A stretch of DNA of 64,000 nt from Lentisphaera araneosa HTCC2155. GTDB taxonomy: Bacteria > Verrucomicrobiota > Lentisphaeria > Lentisphaerales > Lentisphaeraceae. Position 1 is the stretch's first letter, and every line of letters starts with the position of its first letter. Positions 46,090 to 55,275 of this stretch are shown here, in pieces. The notes below the pieces were generated by a model. That model saw nothing but the letters and a program-made list of their open reading frames with translations, ran no database searches and was not told the origin of the DNA. The position numbers were made by a program, and so were the translations under genes. The DNA is taken from the NCBI RefSeq assembly GCF_000170755.1, contig NZ_ABCK01000022.1, positions 23,881 to 87,880 of the forward strand, given 5' to 3'.

Positions 46090-47094
46090 TTATTTGATCC
46101 CATGCTTAGAGAGAATCTGATGGAAGAGGGGCGAGACTTCCTTGTGGATAGCCTGGTTAGCGTAGGCTATCCAGTTGACGGGGCAAGTTGTGGTCATTTT
46201 TGCATCGAGGGTGTCGCCCTTGATGTTGCTTACGATTATCCCGGCTTCTTCTGCAATGAGTAGGGCCGCCATATCGTAGGGGTGGCAGACATGGCCTTTT
46301 CTAAGGTGTTTCATGCTTTTATAGAGTGCTGGGCGAATGTCGGCAATGAAACGATCTTTGCCCATGAGCATTTCGTAAAGTTGTCCTCCAGTGGAGATGT
46401 ATTGATCTTCGAAATTGAGAATCTCGCCATCTGCGGCGTCGGGGTAAAGGGTCTCGATGAGTTCTTCTTCGATTTGTGCGAGCTCAGTACGCCCTGGTGA
46501 AAAGAATCTTGCGATTTGCGCAAAACCACCACGTAAGTGATTTTCTTGTGAGGCTTGAGGAGAGAAAGTTTTCTTTTCGGAAGTTTCGAGGTGTTTGCGG
46601 TAGGCTTTGATTCCTTTGCCCCTAATGGCACTCAAGCTATCTGCGTAGATCATCTTACTCGTTGGAATTTCGACCATGACGGCCGTTTCGATATGAGAGA
46701 GTTTCGTATTTGGACCATTGTTTTTTGCGGCTCCCGCAAGGAAAAAAGCGGAACGTTTGTCGTACATGAGGCCTCGAGTCCCATCGATGGGGTCCATAAT
46801 AATGCGCAGAGCGCAATCATCGTGGGTTTTATTTTGCGGGTAGGAGGAGACCTCATTTTCGCCAATACCTTCGGCAATTAAAACAATACCACCAAATTCC
46901 TGTGAGTGATTTTCTAATAGTTTTATGATGACTTCTTCGGCATAACGATCTATTTGGTAGATGGTATCGCTTTGGCTCACGGTATGAACTTGGCTTAAGT
47001 GCTGTGAGTTCTCGGAACATATTTTTTGATGAGTATGAAGTGCAATGGCTTCACCGATCTCGAGAAGGAATTCTTCAATTTTTGGCCAGTTCAT
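46090..47094 (-). CDS. Inositol monophosphatase-like phosphatase
   Basis: 334 residues. The FIG/IMPase metal-binding motif is clear: IMDPIDGTRGLMYDKRSAFF (about 108-127), with an upstream IAEGIGEN in place of the usual GEE and a downstream CHPYDMAALLIAEEAG replacing the WDxA motif. Members hydrolyse phosphate from inositol, sugar bisphosphates or PAP. A PAP-type role would fit a sulfate-rich metabolism but is inference. It is the first gene of a minus-strand group. Confidence 0.82.
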   Translation of the reverse strand: MNWPKIEEFLLEIGEAIALHTHQKICSENSQHLSQVHTVSQSDTIYQIDRYAEEVIIKLLENHSQEFGGIVLIAEGIGENEVSSYPQNKTHDDCALRIIMDPIDGTRGLMYDKRSAFFLAGAAKNNGPNTKLSHIETAVMVEIPTSKMIYADSLSAIRGKGIKAYRKHLETSEKKTFSPQASQENHLRGGFAQIARFFSPGRTELAQIEEELIETLYPDAADGEILNFEDQYISTGGQLYEMLMGKDRFIADIRPALYKSMKHLRKGHVCHPYDMAALLIAEEAGIIVSNIKGDTLDAKMTTTCPVNWIAYANQAIHKEVSPLFHQILSKHGIK

Positions 47095-47553
47095 AAAGTG
47101 ATTAAGTAATTATTTTTTTTAAATAGTAGGTCAATATAGTGCTTTAGACTTATTTCCCAACTTTATGATTAAAATGCCAAATACTTTGTTTTTTTGCCCT
47201 TGTACTACACCCCACATTATATGTGGGGCTATTTAAAGTGACATCGCTCTGTGATGTAAGTTTTCATCGTTAACTGCTTAATTGATATTTTTTAAAGATT
47301 AAAAATTCCATAAAAAATCCCAATTCCAGTCATATTAGCCCTTAGGGCTTGTTATTGAGGGGAAGATAGGAAGAAAATCTTTTTAAGTTGTCAACTTAAA
47401 TGTTTAGCATACGACGGAACTCATAAGTGCTAAACTTTAAGAAAAACCTTTTTTCCTGTCAACTTTTTGTTTTTAGTAGACATAAGATAGAAAAGGAAAT
47501 GGCTTTAATACTTCTTACAAAGCAGTGTTTGAGCTTGATAATAGGATGAGAAT
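47095..47553. other. Gene-free spacer with dispersed repeat and palindromes
   Basis: Divergent spacer between the phosphatase and the DUF1552 gene. It contains a CCCCACAT/ATGTGGGG hairpin (about 47210-47227), a copy of the 71-bp dispersed repeat (47213-47283), a 19-bp palindrome TTTAAGTTGTCAACTTAAA (47382-47400), and the inverted repeat GTTTAGCA (47402-47409) / TGCTAAAC (47428-47435). No ORF or RNA gene recognised. Confidence 0.55.
47213..47283. repeat. 71-bp dispersed repeat, copy 2
   Basis: Gapless partner of 26901-26971. In this copy the left end forms the perfect CCCCACAT/ATGTGGGG hairpin with the preceding bases, and the middle forms ACATC/GATGT. Confidence 0.55.
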
Positions 47554-48762
47554 ATGATTGATAGACGAGATTTACTGAAACTTTCGGCTTTGGGTCTTGC
47601 TGCGCCCAGCCAAATGGTCGCCGCAACAAAAGGGCAAGCTCCACGTGTTAAATTAAAGAAAAATGTCGTTTTAGTCTGCTTGGATTTAGGCTTGTATGCG
47701 GGCAATCACCGAGAAGGTGGTGCGGCCTGTAAATACATGACGCAGTATTTTTCTGAGTTTAAAAAAGATATGACTTTTTTACAAGGGATCTCACAACCTG
47801 GGCTTGGTGGTGGACACGAAGTTGAAGAAGGGACTTTTACGGGCTTAGCTTACAAAGATCGCAGTCATTACCCCGAGAGGCAGTTCATTAGTTTGGATCA
47901 GAAACTCGCTATGGGATCGGTTCAAGAAACGAGAAATAAACTGCTTTATCACCAAGTGAATCGAGGAAAATTTGTTTCCTGGAATCAGTTCGCTCAACCG
48001 ATGCCAGCTCACCAAGGTTTAAATGCTTTTCACGAACACATTTTCTCAAAAACTGACTTAGATAAAGAAAAAGCTTATATCAAACGCGAACGAGATATCT
48101 TAGAATCTCTCGCAAGGAATTTACGTCGCTATGGAAAAGGTCGTCCACAGGATATTGACCTAAAAGCTTCAGTGGCGTATCAAATTGAAGTGCTAAATGA
48201 AAAAGAAAAATGGCTTAAAGTTAAAAAGCCTTACCTCAAAAAAGCTTTTTCAGAGAGTGCTGAAAAATCACCTTTACCCAATTGTCATCACAATTACCGT
48301 TTAGTTTATGAAGCTTTAGAGAAGCAACAATCAAAAATTGCCGTCTTGCAATTTGGTGGTGGTTTGACTCGAAATCTCGATGGCATCACACATGGTTACC
48401 ACACTTTGAGTCATCATGGTGGTTATTCAGAAAGAATCTATGAGCTGGAAATCATCGATGATAAAATCCTTGGTGGTTTACGCAAATTTATCAGAGACCT
48501 CAAACAAGGTGGCTTACTGGACGACACAATCGTCTTGTTTCACTGTGGTATGGCAGATGCGAGTCGCCACACAAATAAAAATGGTGCGGCCTTTTTGTTT
48601 GGCGGTGGCTTTAATCACAAAACCCATCTTCAATGTGCGGAAGGTAAAGACGTTAAAATTACTTCTTCACAGCTGTTCTCGAGTATTTTAAAGCAGAGTG
48701 GCTTTAGAGATTTGAATTTCAATGGCAATAATACTGTCATTCCACAACTGTTTGGAGCTTAA
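47554..48762 (+). CDS. DUF1552 family exported protein
   Basis: 402 residues. The N-terminus IDRRDLLKLSALGLAAP is a twin-arginine-type signal, so it is probably exported folded. The body matches the DUF1552 family of PVC bacteria and myxobacteria (FLQGIS, G.GHEVEEGTF, SLDQKLA, GITHGYHTLSHHG, FHCGMADASRHTN), related to the alkaline-phosphatase/sulfatase-like DUF1501 group. It is shorter than the 511-residue paralogue at 58307. The DUF1592 cytochrome gene follows after three bases. The two families nearly always occur as neighbours; their reaction is unknown. Confidence 0.85.
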   Translation: MIDRRDLLKLSALGLAAPSQMVAATKGQAPRVKLKKNVVLVCLDLGLYAGNHREGGAACKYMTQYFSEFKKDMTFLQGISQPGLGGGHEVEEGTFTGLAYKDRSHYPERQFISLDQKLAMGSVQETRNKLLYHQVNRGKFVSWNQFAQPMPAHQGLNAFHEHIFSKTDLDKEKAYIKRERDILESLARNLRRYGKGRPQDIDLKASVAYQIEVLNEKEKWLKVKKPYLKKAFSESAEKSPLPNCHHNYRLVYEALEKQQSKIAVLQFGGGLTRNLDGITHGYHTLSHHGGYSERIYELEIIDDKILGGLRKFIRDLKQGGLLDDTIVLFHCGMADASRHTNKNGAAFLFGGGFNHKTHLQCAEGKDVKITSSQLFSSILKQSGFRDLNFNGNNTVIPQLFGA

Positions 48763-48765
48763 TCA

Positions 48766-51700
48766 ATGAGTGAAGAGAATATGCCTCAAGGTGATGAGCC
48801 AGTTGTAAAAATGACTGAGGAAGATAAAGACCTTCTACAGATTAAGTTAGCTGAGCTAGAGATTTTAGAAGAGAAAGTCGCCAATGGCGAGTTATCGGCT
48901 GAAAATGCTGAAGGTTTAATGACGGAAGTGCTAGATGAGCTTAATACCATTGAGCAAAGAGTCCTCGCTCAAAATGCTGCAGACAACCCTCTTGAACAGC
49001 CAATTGAAGAAGCTGCTCCAGTAAGTGAAAGTGCTTCAGCGGATTCATGGCCAGCTATTGAAAATCTACAGGTCATTAGTTCGCAAACTCCTGCCCAGGA
49101 AACGCAAAGCTCTTCGGATGATAATAGTCTTGACGGTCTTAAGGTTGTGAAGTCGAGCCAAAAACTTAAACCTTGGGGTGATAAAGTCAAAAAAGAGCAA
49201 GCTGATGTAAAAATCACCTTGAATGAGGACCTTGATAAGGCTGAGGCAAAGAAAGTTGATGCGGAAGTTCAAGCAGAAAAAGTCGAGCATACAGAAGCTA
49301 GAGAAGTAAAGCTTGATAAGCCTGCAGCTAAAGAAAAGTCCCTTGGTAAAACTAAGTCTAAAATAAAAACAAATACTCAGGGGAAAAGAAAATCTTCTAA
49401 GCCTGGATTAAAAAAGAAAAAATTAAAAGTTCCGACTAAGCTTCCTAAAGCTCAAAAGAAAAAGAAAGTCCCTGTAGGCTTGATCGTATTTTTAGCCATA
49501 TTAGGTGCAATCGGATATAATTATAAGCCGATTATTGAGTACGTTCAAAAACAAAGAGCTGAGATTGCCGAGCGCAATAAACCCAAGCCTGTTGTAAAAA
49601 AAGAGAAGCCTAAGTATAAGCCGAAACCCAAGCCGAAAGTGGTCGAAGTTGAGCCGGAGTACGAACCCGAGCCTGAACCCGTAGAAGTTGTGGAAAATAT
49701 ATTTACTGGCGAACTCAAGCATTATAGCTTTAACCAAGTCCTCAAGGATAAATGTGTGACTTGTCATGGTGAAAAGGGTAAAGAGATTGAGGGCGACTTT
49801 AATATTGTCGCTTTGATGAACTCTAAATCCTTGAACACTCGAGCGTGGGCAAAAGTTTATCGCAGTATAAATAAGGGCGAGATGCCTCCAGAAGATGACC
49901 TCAATGCTAAGATGCTTGAAGAAGAGGAAAAAGAGCTAGTCCTTAGTTCAATCAAGACTCTTCATGAAGGTTTGAAGGTGACTGATAATACACGTGTCTT
50001 AACTCCCTTTGAAATTCAAAATACGATGGTTGATTTGTTTGATATCGATACAGGTACATACAATCCTTTCGACTCATTGCATACGGCCTACTCAGATAAA
50101 GAGTTTTATACGCATCAAAGAAAAGTGCTCAGTCCGTATTACTTAGCTCAGTATTATCATATCATGTATGATGTATTAAAAAGTTTTGTTGGCTTGAAGC
50201 CACAAATAGAAAAGTTGAACTTAAAACCCACTTTAAGTCGCAATGTGCATACCTCAGTAAATGGTAAAAACTATCTTGACCTGCGCTGGAACTGGCAGAA
50301 CCGAATCGATCTCGTGACCTATAAACATTTAGATGAGAAAAAAGTCACAGCTAAGCAAGCGCGAAAAGTGGGTGCGGATGAGAATAAAGCTGTCGAATCA
50401 ATTATGCTCAAAAATAGTTTACCACCAGGGACTTATACACTGCGTTTTCATGGTGAGGCACTCAATATGGACCTCGCAAAAATTAGTGAGAAAAAGTATG
50501 GTGAAAATGTTGTAGATATTTTTAAGGAATGGAAGGATCGCATTGGTGAAAATGCTTTAGGCTTACCGGTGAAATTTTTCATTGCGCCTCCAGGTCTGGG
50601 TGATGCTTATGCGAGTACGCAGTATTTGGAGACCATAGAAATTGCTTCTTCAGGTGAATATGCACTGGAATTCACCCTGAAACGTCGAGCCGCTATTGGA
50701 TTTACTTTGGATGTTGATTATCCCAATCATTCCAGCCTTTCTACTGAGATCGCTTATTTTAAGTACGGCGAAGAGGCTGACCAAAAAGCAAAAGAAGAGA
50801 TGGATGCTAAATACATGCGCACGATTAAGTATGACTTTCCAATGGTGCGCATGAAGCAAGTTAAAATTGAAGGTCCTTACAATGTCCAAGTCCATCCCTT
50901 ATCCTTCGATGAGGAACAGCGCAAAAAACATATTGGGACCTCGCAAGTTGGCGATAAATTTAAAACCTTACACAAATTATTGGGTTTAAAAAATAATATT
51001 ATCTATCAATACATGTTTAAAGACTTTCAGGTCGATAAACTGGTTTATGAAGATGCCTACAGAAACTCTTTGATGATGTTCTTTTTATCACCCCAGTTTT
51101 TAGTGGTGGATAATAAACCCAAAACTCTAGAGGAATTCGTTCGTTTTAGTTCTTATGCTTTACTCAAGAGTCCACCTAATGAAGAATTTAAGAACTTGTA
51201 CTCACAGGCAAAGAAGTCGCGCAAGCCTCAAATTTTGAGCGACTATGTAAGGAAGCATCATAATTTCCGTCGCTTCATTGCCCCTTTCACTTACCAATGG
51301 TTGAAGTTAGGCGAAATAAAAACCAACTTGCCTGATGAAGAAGCTTTCAGTACTTATTACGCTAAAAACTTTGAAGATGCCTACCGTGTAGAAGCCGAGT
51401 TATTTGTTGAGAAACTCTTAAAAGAAAATCGCCCGATTAAAGAATTAGTTACGGCGGATTATAAAATTGTGAATTCTGATTTGGATGATTTTTATAATGG
51501 CGTGGGTTGGGCGAAGCTCAGAGGCAGAGATCAACCACCAATCGTTTATGAAGCTGATTTTGCAGTGAAAAAAGTCAATGACGCCAACCGCGGTGGCATA
51601 CTAGGTATGGGAGCTTTCTTAACCACGACTGGCAATGGTGTTGATCCCTTACCTTTACGTCGAGCAGCTTGGATCTCGGAAAACATTCTTGACTCGCCCT

Positions 51701-52128
51701 TGCCAACTCCTCCTGATGTTGACGTTGAAGCTTTTGAAGCAGGTCACAATGTAAAGAGCCTTAGAGAGCGTTTAGCCGTGCACGCAGAAAACCCTGCTTG
51801 TAATAGCTGCCACAAACGAATTGACTCACTCGCTATAATTATGGACCGTTTTGATACAATTGGTGGAGACAATAATCATTACTCGAGAGATCCTGTGAAG
51901 ATCAATGGTGAGAAAATCAAGGATTTTGTCGAGCTTAAGCAGTACTTGGCTAAGTACGAAAAAGCGACCGCTAGAGCGTTTAGTAAAAGGTTGATTGAAT
52001 ACATGTACGGACGCGAAACAGGCGTGCAAGATGAGTCAAAACTCGATGCGATACTAGCAGAGTGTGAGCCCGAAGGTTACCGCGTGGGAGACCTATACAC
52101 AGCCGTACTTCGCCAGTATTTCTTATAA
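48766..52128 (+). CDS. DUF1592/DUF1588-type cytochrome c with long cytoplasmic N-terminus
   Basis: 1120 residues, much longer than its 637-residue paralogue. Residues 1-230 form an acidic then lysine-rich, probably disordered cytoplasmic region. A transmembrane helix (about 236-253, VGLIVFLAILGAIGYNY) is followed by a linker of KPKPKPK and EPEYEPEPEP repeats. Heme motif C330VTCH precedes a GEMPPEDD segment typical of planctomycete cytochromes. The DUF1592/1588/1585 regions follow (NRGGILGMGAFLT, SENILDSPLPTPP), with a second heme-like C1012NSCH. It is therefore anchored by an internal helix instead of a signal peptide. Probable periplasmic redox partner of the DUF1552 protein; function unknown. 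Confidence 0.85.
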   Translation: MSEENMPQGDEPVVKMTEEDKDLLQIKLAELEILEEKVANGELSAENAEGLMTEVLDELNTIEQRVLAQNAADNPLEQPIEEAAPVSESASADSWPAIENLQVISSQTPAQETQSSSDDNSLDGLKVVKSSQKLKPWGDKVKKEQADVKITLNEDLDKAEAKKVDAEVQAEKVEHTEAREVKLDKPAAKEKSLGKTKSKIKTNTQGKRKSSKPGLKKKKLKVPTKLPKAQKKKKVPVGLIVFLAILGAIGYNYKPIIEYVQKQRAEIAERNKPKPVVKKEKPKYKPKPKPKVVEVEPEYEPEPEPVEVVENIFTGELKHYSFNQVLKDKCVTCHGEKGKEIEGDFNIVALMNSKSLNTRAWAKVYRSINKGEMPPEDDLNAKMLEEEEKELVLSSIKTLHEGLKVTDNTRVLTPFEIQNTMVDLFDIDTGTYNPFDSLHTAYSDKEFYTHQRKVLSPYYLAQYYHIMYDVLKSFVGLKPQIEKLNLKPTLSRNVHTSVNGKNYLDLRWNWQNRIDLVTYKHLDEKKVTAKQARKVGADENKAVESIMLKNSLPPGTYTLRFHGEALNMDLAKISEKKYGENVVDIFKEWKDRIGENALGLPVKFFIAPPGLGDAYASTQYLETIEIASSGEYALEFTLKRRAAIGFTLDVDYPNHSSLSTEIAYFKYGEEADQKAKEEMDAKYMRTIKYDFPMVRMKQVKIEGPYNVQVHPLSFDEEQRKKHIGTSQVGDKFKTLHKLLGLKNNIIYQYMFKDFQVDKLVYEDAYRNSLMMFFLSPQFLVVDNKPKTLEEFVRFSSYALLKSPPNEEFKNLYSQAKKSRKPQILSDYVRKHHNFRRFIAPFTYQWLKLGEIKTNLPDEEAFSTYYAKNFEDAYRVEAELFVEKLLKENRPIKELVTADYKIVNSDLDDFYNGVGWAKLRGRDQPPIVYEADFAVKKVNDANRGGILGMGAFLTTTGNGVDPLPLRRAAWISENILDSPLPTPPDVDVEAFEAGHNVKSLRERLAVHAENPACNSCHKRIDSLAIIMDRFDTIGGDNNHYSRDPVKINGEKIKDFVELKQYLAKYEKATARAFSKRLIEYMYGRETGVQDESKLDAILAECEPEGYRVGDLYTAVLRQYFL

Positions 52129-52130
52129 AT

Positions 52131-52823
52131 CTAAAGGGTGACCTTAATAGGCTCACCCAAAATCATTTCTTCTTCAGAGCTTTTGCAGGTGTAGACTAAA
52201 ATTTCTACACCTGCATTTTTTGCGTCTCGAAGAGCTTTACAATACTCTGGATCAACGTGATCGGCGGGACTAAAGGATTTGGGTTGGTCGGACATAGTGA
52301 GGAATAGCATAGCGGCTCGATGGCCTTCTTGCTTGAGTTCAATGAGCTCGTGTAAATGTTTGAGTCCTCGGCTGGTGACGGCATCGGGAAAGCAGCATTT
52401 CTGCCCTTCAATGTAGCTCACTGACTTCACTTCGATAAAACATTTTTCATGCTCATTCTCGAGCAGGAAATCAATGCGCGATTTACCGACTTTAAATTCG
52501 GGGCGAACTTTTGCGTAGTGCGCAAATTCGGGGATGAGTTTTTGTGTTAAAGATTCTTTCACGACTTGGTTGGCGCGATTGGTGTTAATGCAAACCCAAT
52601 GAGTTCCCGTATGAATGTGTTCCCAGGTGTACTTGAGTTTTCTTTTGGGATCATCGACAAAGCGAATGAGCACGGGAGCCCCAGGGATATTGCAGGTAGT
52701 CATGCGCCCTGAATTAGGGCAGTGAGCACGGACGACTTCGCCGTCTTCGAGTTCAATTTCAGAGAGGAAACGATTCCATCTGCGAACGAGCTTGCCCGCA
52801 ATTAAGGGCGACTCAAACTTCAT
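52131..52823 (-). CDS. sfsA: SfsA family protein
   Basis: 230 residues and collinear with SfsA: AHCPNSGRMTTC, YTWEHIHTGTHWVCINTN, RIDFLLENEHEKCFIEVKSV, FPDAVTSRGLKHLHEL, FSPADHVDPEYC. The family has a nuclease-like fold (D...EVK motif) and was named for sugar fermentation stimulation; the biochemical role remains unclear. It overlaps rsmG by four bases and is the last gene of a three-gene operon. Confidence 0.94.
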   Translation of the reverse strand: MKFESPLIAGKLVRRWNRFLSEIELEDGEVVRAHCPNSGRMTTCNIPGAPVLIRFVDDPKRKLKYTWEHIHTGTHWVCINTNRANQVVKESLTQKLIPEFAHYAKVRPEFKVGKSRIDFLLENEHEKCFIEVKSVSYIEGQKCCFPDAVTSRGLKHLHELIELKQEGHRAAMLFLTMSDQPKSFSPADHVDPEYCKALRDAKNAGVEILVYTCKSSEEEMILGEPIKVTL

Positions 52824-53491
52824 CTTTGTGAATGAAAAACAATGAACTGACGCTGGCCAGCGTCATTTGGCAAAGTAAAAATAGGGCTCAGCTCAATATC
52901 AAACTTATATTTTTTGGCTTCGCGTAAAGTGAGTTTTTCTTCTTTTTTGATTGCTTCAGGAGTTTTATAGAGCAGGATACGTCCCTTTGGCTTGAGGAAC
53001 TGACGGCATTCTTTAATGAGCTTGTCAGCCGTGGCAACCGCTCGAGCGGTCACAATATCATATTGTGCTTTATGCTCTTCTTTAATAGCGAGTTCGCGTC
53101 CTCGAGCATGGATCGTTTTTAAATTGCTTAAACCAAGCTCTGAAGCAGCTTGAGCAACGCATTTAACTTTAGTTCCTTCCGAGTCCAAACCTGTGATATC
53201 CAATTGGGGATTGTAAGCGGACAGGGGAATACAAGGAAAACCACCACCGCAACCGAGGTCGAGGATTTTGAGGCTTTCAGTTGCGAGCTCAGGGTAATAG
53301 GCCACCGAACAAATGCTATCAATGAGGTGGCGGATCTTGAAATCTTCTGGAGAAGTGATGCGCGTTAAATTGTGCGTCTCATTAATTTTTGTGACGACTT
53401 GATAGATTTCTTCAGCTTTTTGCGAGAAGCCCTCAGGTAGTTGGATTTTTAACTCGTCTAAAGGAGAATCGCTTTCCTGTAAATTGATCAT
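52820..53491 (-). CDS. rsmG: 16S rRNA (guanine527-N7)-methyltransferase
   Basis: 223 residues. The SAM-binding motif LKILDLGCGGGFPCIPLS, the upstream HLIDSI segment and VTARAVATADKL downstream are diagnostic of RsmG (GidB). It methylates G527 of 16S rRNA using S-adenosylmethionine. ATGA overlaps link it to both neighbours, so translation is probably coupled. Confidence 0.95.
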   Translation of the reverse strand: MINLQESDSPLDELKIQLPEGFSQKAEEIYQVVTKINETHNLTRITSPEDFKIRHLIDSICSVAYYPELATESLKILDLGCGGGFPCIPLSAYNPQLDITGLDSEGTKVKCVAQAASELGLSNLKTIHARGRELAIKEEHKAQYDIVTARAVATADKLIKECRQFLKPKGRILLYKTPEAIKKEEKLTLREAKKYKFDIELSPIFTLPNDAGQRQFIVFHSQR

Positions 53492-54012
53492 GCGCTAAGA
53501 GGGATGCAAACGATAATAATTGCGGTAAGCGCAAAAGCAGCAGGTAAAAGTTTGCGCCACTTTTCTTGATCACGACATTTTTCCAAGGCTTTGCGGAACA
53601 TCCAAGGGTGACCCACTAAAAACATGCCAAGGATAATCGCCACATAACCAGCAAGTGATGCGAGTTGGCGAGCACTAGGGTCAGCAGCAAAAAGTTGATT
53701 AAGGTATTGTGTGCTCAGTAAACAGAGTGCAAAGCCGAGACCACGTGTAAAGAGGTAGTCCACGAATAAGCAAGAACCAATCGCTAATGCAGGAACGAGA
53801 AAGGGTAAAATGCGGGAAATTGAAGTAAAATCTTCTTTTAAAAGAGTGTAGCCTTGGAGTCCAGCCCATGCAAAGGAAGCAAGAGTGAGCACGCTGCCAA
53901 TAATACGTTCGCGGGGCATTGCTTTGGACTTTTCGTTTTTAGCACAAAAAAGTACCGCGCCGGGCATAATTAAACAGAGAGCCATTAGTAGTGCAGTGAT
54001 TTGCAGAGTCAT
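53488..54012 (-). CDS. Multi-pass membrane protein of unknown function
   Basis: 174 residues with about five hydrophobic helices: 3-22, 40-57, 67-87, 90-107 and 118-140, with another at the C-terminus (KLLPAAFALTAIIIVCIPLS). No motif I recognise; the layout recalls small inner-membrane DUF3429-like proteins, but that is only a resemblance. First gene of the operon with rsmG and sfsA; the start ATG overlaps nothing upstream. Confidence 0.6.
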   Translation of the reverse strand: MTLQITALLMALCLIMPGAVLFCAKNEKSKAMPRERIIGSVLTLASFAWAGLQGYTLLKEDFTSISRILPFLVPALAIGSCLFVDYLFTRGLGFALCLLSTQYLNQLFAADPSARQLASLAGYVAIILGMFLVGHPWMFRKALEKCRDQEKWRKLLPAAFALTAIIIVCIPLSA

Positions 54013-54139
54013 TGAGTTTTCCTAGGTAATTTAGTAGCCACAATTTGCCCACATCAGTCTAAAAGACAAGTGAAAAATAAGAGATTCAGGATACATTGAC
54101 GCTTTTATAGAACAATTGCGATAATAAATGAGGAAGCAA

Positions 54140-54877
54140 ATGACCACAGTAGCAGTGATTCCAGCACGATATGGAAGTACTCGTTTTCCAGGAAAGCCCT
54201 TAGCCTTAATTGCGGGGAAGCCAATGATTCAATGGACATACGAAAAAGCAGCCGCATCTAAAGTGGATAGAGTGATTGTCGCTACAGATGACGAAAAAAT
54301 ATTTGCTTGCGTCAAAAATTTTGGTGGAGAAGTTGTGATGACGCGTAGTGATCACCCAACGGGAACTGATCGCATTGCCGAAGCCGTTAAAGAAATTGAT
54401 TGTGATTTAATTATCAACCTCCAGGGCGATGAGCCCTTGCTTCCTACTGAAGTTATTGACGAATTAGTCGATCGCATGAAAAACTCACCTCAAGTCAATA
54501 TGGGCACAGTGGCGGTAAGAAAATCTTTTGATTCTGAAGAATACACCAATCCCAATAACGTAAAAGTGGTTTTGGATAAGCAACAACAAGCCCTTTATTT
54601 CTCGCGTTGCTCGATGCCTTTCAGTCGCAATCAGCCTGAAGAGGGCGATAGTATTTACCTCCACTGGGGTATTTATGCTTATCGTCGTCAATTGCTTTTT
54701 GACTTTATTACTTGGCCTCAGGGAAGCCTAGAAAAAATTGAATCACTTGAACAGTTGCGTGTTTTGGAACATGGTGAAAAAATACTCGTTGCCATAAGTG
54801 ATCGCGAAAGCGTGGGAGTTGATACTCCGGAAGATGTGGCTAAAGTGGAGCAATTATTAAAGGATCAAAGTCAATGA
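54140..54877 (+). CDS. kdsB: 3-deoxy-manno-octulosonate cytidylyltransferase
   Basis: 245 residues from ATG 54140, chosen over 54128 because AGGAAG lies just upstream and the family begins MTTVAVIPARYGSTR. Motifs: PARYGSTRFPGKPL, NLQGDEPLL, HWGIYAYRR, SLEQLRVLEHG, VDTPEDVAKVE. It activates KDO as CMP-KDO for LPS inner core synthesis. Its stop overlaps the next start (ATGA), and the order kdsB-lptC-lptA-lptB is a classic LPS cluster. Confidence 0.95.
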   Translation: MTTVAVIPARYGSTRFPGKPLALIAGKPMIQWTYEKAAASKVDRVIVATDDEKIFACVKNFGGEVVMTRSDHPTGTDRIAEAVKEIDCDLIINLQGDEPLLPTEVIDELVDRMKNSPQVNMGTVAVRKSFDSEEYTNPNNVKVVLDKQQQALYFSRCSMPFSRNQPEEGDSIYLHWGIYAYRRQLLFDFITWPQGSLEKIESLEQLRVLEHGEKILVAISDRESVGVDTPEDVAKVEQLLKDQSQ

Positions 54878-55275
54878 GATTCAGTTTTCTACTCATCATT
54901 TTCATTTTCTCTGCGCAGGCAGAAACGCAATTGAAGATCAAAAACGCCCGTTACTCAGAAGTTGATGAGACCGGCTTTAAGAAAATGGACTTAATTGCCG
55001 ACGAAGCTCGCCTGTATGGCCAAGATATTAAATTGGCGAACTACACACTTAATATTTATCAGAAAAAGGGAACGCCGGTTGTGGTTAAAAGCCCCAGTTG
55101 CTTTTACGATCAATCGACACAAAAAATTAAATCTACCGAAAAAGTTAATATTACTTTTAATGAAGGGAAAATTGACGGCGTGGGCTACGATGTCGCGGTC
55201 AATCAACAAAACATCCGCATTCGTAGTCAAGTAAAAGCGGTTTTTAAAGTAAGCAAAGAAGAGAAAAAGAAATGA
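54874..55275 (+). CDS. lptC: LptC-like LPS export protein
   Basis: 133 residues. An N-terminal hydrophobic segment (about 3-16) acts as membrane anchor or signal. The remainder is a single OstA-like beta domain (IKNARYSEVDETGFKKMDLIA ... KINSTEK-like repeats). Sequence similarity to LptC is weak, as usual for this family, so the call rests largely on size, fold pattern and position between kdsB and lptA. It would pass LPS from the LptBFG complex to LptA. Confidence 0.72.
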   Translation: MRFSFLLIIFIFSAQAETQLKIKNARYSEVDETGFKKMDLIADEARLYGQDIKLANYTLNIYQKKGTPVVVKSPSCFYDQSTQKIKSTEKVNITFNEGKIDGVGYDVAVNQQNIRIRSQVKAVFKVSKEEKKK

